64,000 bases of DNA from Strongyloides papillosus (lineage: Eukaryota; Nematoda; Chromadorea; Rhabditida; Strongyloididae), in assembly GCA_005656395.1 (NCBI GenBank), contig SRSI01000079.1, positions 2,232,001 to 2,296,000 on the forward strand, read 5' to 3'. The first letter of the stretch is position 1. Each line of letters opens with the position of its first letter. This document shows positions 60,680 to 64,000 of this stretch, one piece after another. Both the position numbers and the translations under genes were made by a program. The notes below the pieces were generated by a model that saw only the letters and a list, made by a program, of their open reading frames with translations, did not search any database and was not told the DNA's origin.

Positions 60680-62223
60680 TTATATTTCAATATCGCCTTC
60701 CATCTTTGAAATAGAATCTTCATTTTTTTTGTCATCAAGAATCGAGTAAGTGTCAGATACTTCAATATAATCTTCATATTTATTTTCATGTACAATATAA
60801 TTTTCTTCTCCATTTGGAGATTTAATTTTTTTCATTTCTCTATATTGTGATTTATTTATATTTTTAATACCTTTTGACTTTATATTTTTATTACTATTAC
60901 TAATAATACTCCTTTTTTTATCGAGATATTTTGATTCAACATTTAAATTATCTCCTAGAGTTGTATTCTTCATTTTTAATAATTGATTACCATTAGATGT
61001 TGATGGAATATACTCTTTTGTTAAAAAAAACGTTGTAACACCATTGTTATTAGCAAGAAACTTTTGAACTTTATGGTTCAAAACAACCTGAAGGAATGTA
61101 GCTCGATACCTTGAAGACATTACGCAATACATTATGAAATTGACAGATGAATTGATTAATGATAAGAGATCTAATATATCAGCTAAATTTCTATATAATA
61201 CATTAAAGCCATCATTTGTATAGATTGCAGTAATAATCATAACTACTCCTTGTGGAACTTCCGTCATAAGAAAGACAATTAAGATAGCTAATAACATTGC
61301 TGTAGTCTTATCAGTATATTTTCTTTTAACTGTATTATCGCTAGAAATCTTATGACCATTTTCTAAAAGTTTTCTCCTCTTTTCTTGGGCTGTTTTGAGT
61401 TTTGCCATTAAACTAAATGATAGAAAAAAGAGTAGCAATGATGGGATAACTTTGTTTAGTATTCCTGATAACCAAAGATTACCTTTAAATATTCTACAAT
61501 TGTCTTTTAATACAAATTCAGGAAAATCAATGGTATACTCTGGAAAGGAAATATTTTTATCACCTCCATAATCATTTATACATTCTATTCCTTCATTTTT
61601 TGGATACCATAAATTTGTTTTAACAATATTATGTACTAATATTGTTGGAATAATTGAAATAAATGTAAATATGAAAATTATAACACATATTTTACGTGCT
61701 AGCTCAGCTTTTTGCCATGCTGAATTAAATGTATTTGATTGGAGTGTTATTCGACGCAAAAAAGCCATTGCTACAGCTAACCACAAAGTTGTGGAATGAA
61801 GTAAAATAGATCCAATGACATGAATATATAAAAATACATTCCAACCGTATGAATATTTATTAGAACTATAATGAAAATATTAATATTTTATTAAATTTAA
61901 AGTTACCATGATTTTGTAGAAAAAGAATAACCAAGAACATAATGAAGATTATAAACTAAATATGTAAACATTGTTCCCATATCACAAAATGCAACTACTG
62001 TCATTATACAATTTACAGCTGATTTCCGAAGACTCCTTCTAGTTAAAACAATTACATGAACAAAATTTGTAACAAGGCCAAAAATACAAATAACTAAACA
62101 AATATATCCATGTGGTTTAGCATATAATGCACTAAAAATTCCCAAATAATGCAATGATAATTGGGTAAAGGTATCATTTCCGGAAAATAATGAAATATCA
62201 TTTGGACACAATTTTCGTTCCAT
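60680..62223 (-). CDS. Rhodopsin-family peptide GPCR (myosuppressin/FMRFamide-receptor, DMSR-like)
   Basis: Exons 62223-61907 and 61865-60680 (41-bp intron) encode 500 residues with seven hydrophobic segments. Span 1 contains GLVTNFVHVIVL with the conserved Asn, and span 2 MTVVAFCDMGTMF with the conserved Asp. Span 3 ends LWLAVAMAFLRRI, where the DRY position reads FLRR as in the DMSR/myosuppressin group. Spans 5-7 follow, with MTEVPQGVVMII in span 6, NSSVNFIMYC in span 7 and MSSRYRATF directly after. The C-terminal tail is long, Lys/Asn/Ser-rich and acidic at the end. Ligand is probably an RFamide-type neuropeptide. It is the only intact copy of four in the array, and its stop is about 400 bp upstream of lysozyme D on the same strand. 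Confidence 0.88.
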
Positions 62224-64000
62224 CTCCTTTAACTTTTTTAAATAATAAAAGTATTTGATATAGATTAGTTATTAAATTTTTAAAATGACAAGCATATCTT
62301 TAAATAATTCAAAATTTGATGGAAATATTAAATTTTATTAATATTTATCAGTATCTAAAAGAGAAATTATTGGTATTCAAATTTATGGACGTCAAAAAAT
62401 GACGAAATTAATGAACTTTTGAGAGACAAAACTATGGCATCATTAAATAATTTATTTAATAACAAAAGTATGTCCTCAATTTATGAAGATAATAATGATA
62501 TATATAAATATATTATATAAAGCAATCTTTTTAATAAATGAATAAAATAATTTCACGGTTGAAAAAATATAAAATAAAATAAATATGTCTAAACTTTATA
62601 AATTATGTATTAAAATAGTTTTTTATTTTAATAAAACAAAAGTATAAATTATACCATTAAACTAAGTTATGTTTAAACTATTGAATTAATAATTTATAAA
62701 ATTTTATTTTTACAAAGAAAAAATATTAAAGAAATAATATATTTAGGGTAAAATTTTATGAGGTCTTAAAAAAGAAGCTACTAATAATTGCAAATAGTTA
62801 ATGCATTTCTTATTGTACTAAAATAATAACTATTATTATATTCTTAGAAATTTTTAAAAATTAAATTTAAAACTTTGATGTGGTATAAAATCTTATCACT
62901 TTTTGATATAAGATTATATTATTTTATAATATAAAAAATGACAATTACTTGTAAATTATGATAATTTATCCATATCTCATTAATTTTTATAAAAGTTTTT
63001 GATACCAAAAAAGGTAAATTGGCTTTTTAAAGTTTAAAAACAAAGAGAACGAGGAAACATTATTGTAAATTTATAAAAAATGTTGTCTTAAAAATGATAT
63101 AAATGATATACCATAAAATTGTTAATGGTCCACAATAATGACTACTTTTTGAAAATACATGTCTTTACATAAGTAAAAAGATAATAATGTATCAAAATTA
63201 TGTAATAAGAATTAGTTTATAAGCAAGAAAATAGAAAAATCTTTAAGTTTCAAATCTATAATTTTTATCCGTTATAATGCCATTGTCTTTAAATTATGGA
63301 ATTACTTAATACTTTTTAATGAGTATTTTTAGTTTAAAAACATATTTTTAAAAGAATATTCTACACCTAAGTAAATATTAAAGCATACTGTAAAAATGTT
63401 GCGTGATTTTTAATAAAAAATATTATATTAAAGACTCTAAGGTGAACCAAAATAATATAGAATTCCTAATATTTTATTAAACATATGCTTAAAACGTACT
63501 GAGGTATAAAAAACATTTATTTTATGTATGTTTTACTTTATTAATAATTAATAAATGTAAACTTAAAATGCACTAAGATTGGATTTTTTGAAATAAAAAT
63601 ATTGTCATAGTTTAATTTGATTTTTTTTGGAAAAATTTAGAATATTTATATTTATGTAGTGCTCTCAAATATACCTTTTTTAAAAAACTTTTGTATTGTT
63701 TAATAAAATAAATTAGAATGTTTAAAATAGAAAGATAACAAAAGATAAAGTTGAAACTTTTGACTAACAATTATTTACAACAAAAGCTTCTTAATAAATA
63801 TAAATGAATAGGTAGATGGTAGAAAAGAATAGAGTTTCTTTTGCAATATAATACTTTTCAAGAAATATGAGGTAATAACTTTTAGGTATAGAAAAGAATG
63901 AAATATCAAATTTCAAAAAAAGTAAAAGTGTGGAAATAAATTTGCCTTTATCATATTAACTATACATTTATTTTAAATAGTCATTAAAAAATGTGTTTTT
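62224..64000. other. A+T-rich region, no gene recognised
   Basis: Holds the receptor promoter. A short plus-strand open stretch (about 62390-62518) has acceptable codon content but no start or family motif and was not called. No repeat of note and no RNA gene seen. Confidence 0.45.

Noticed and set aside
62390..62518. Short plus-strand open stretch ending in TAA
   Set aside because: No ATG context, no convincing upstream exon and no homology that I recognise.
1..64000. tRNA, rRNA, CRISPR arrays and bacterial-type operons
   Set aside because: No tRNA T-arm/anticodon arrangement, rRNA sequence or spaced direct-repeat array was noticed on reading; a covariance-model scan was not possible.

Overview
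The window looks like nuclear DNA of a parasitic or free-living nematode, most likely Strongyloides or a close relative (genus is an inference). The grounds are: very A+T-rich DNA, tiny introns (mostly 39-59 bp, GTAAG...TTTTAG), splice acceptors directly in front of several start codons as expected for spliced-leader trans-splicing, and nematode-type families (HMG-CoA reductase, multi-MATH BTB protein, DMSR-type peptide GPCR, GH25 lysozymes, chitin-binding eggshell-type protein, CNNM pair, cholinesterase-like gene).

Layout. 1-8.7 kb: gene-free and repeat-rich, with a possible LTR next to a polypurine tract, a 90-bp hairpin element, a 306-bp tandem repeat, a 1.5-kb dispersed repeat and a 750-bp foldback. 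8.7-14.2 kb: a graveyard holding an unrecognised two-exon gene with an in-frame stop, a decayed protein-tyrosine-phosphatase domain and a cholinesterase-like gene with three frameshifts. 14.5-16.2 kb: an intact SH2-tyrosine kinase. 16.3-20.2 kb: the second copy of the 1.5-kb repeat, a 956-bp TIR element and a pogo/Tigger-like relic. 20.3-23.0 kb: one gene for a protein with four tandem MATH domains and a BTB domain, made by exon duplication. 23.6-26.3 kb: degenerate repeat array.

27.2-51.9 kb is the gene-rich core: HMG-CoA reductase, a GH1 beta-glucosidase, an SLC18B1-like transporter (stop codons of these two genes lie 1 bp apart, tail to tail), a four-span membrane protein, an allatostatin-C-like neuropeptide precursor, a Thr-rich secreted protein, cyclase-associated protein (CAP), two tandem CNNM metal-transport proteins, a flavin monooxygenase and a secreted protein with about 12 chitin-binding domains.

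52.3-62.2 kb is a tandem array of a [GPCR + lysozyme] module. All four lysozymes are intact and each keeps the same GATA-containing promoter box, while only the outermost GPCR is intact; the other three are 5'-truncated relics, one split by a TIR transposon. 62.2-64 kb shows no gene.

Exon limits below were read from the sequence by frame and splice consensus; no search or transcript data were available.
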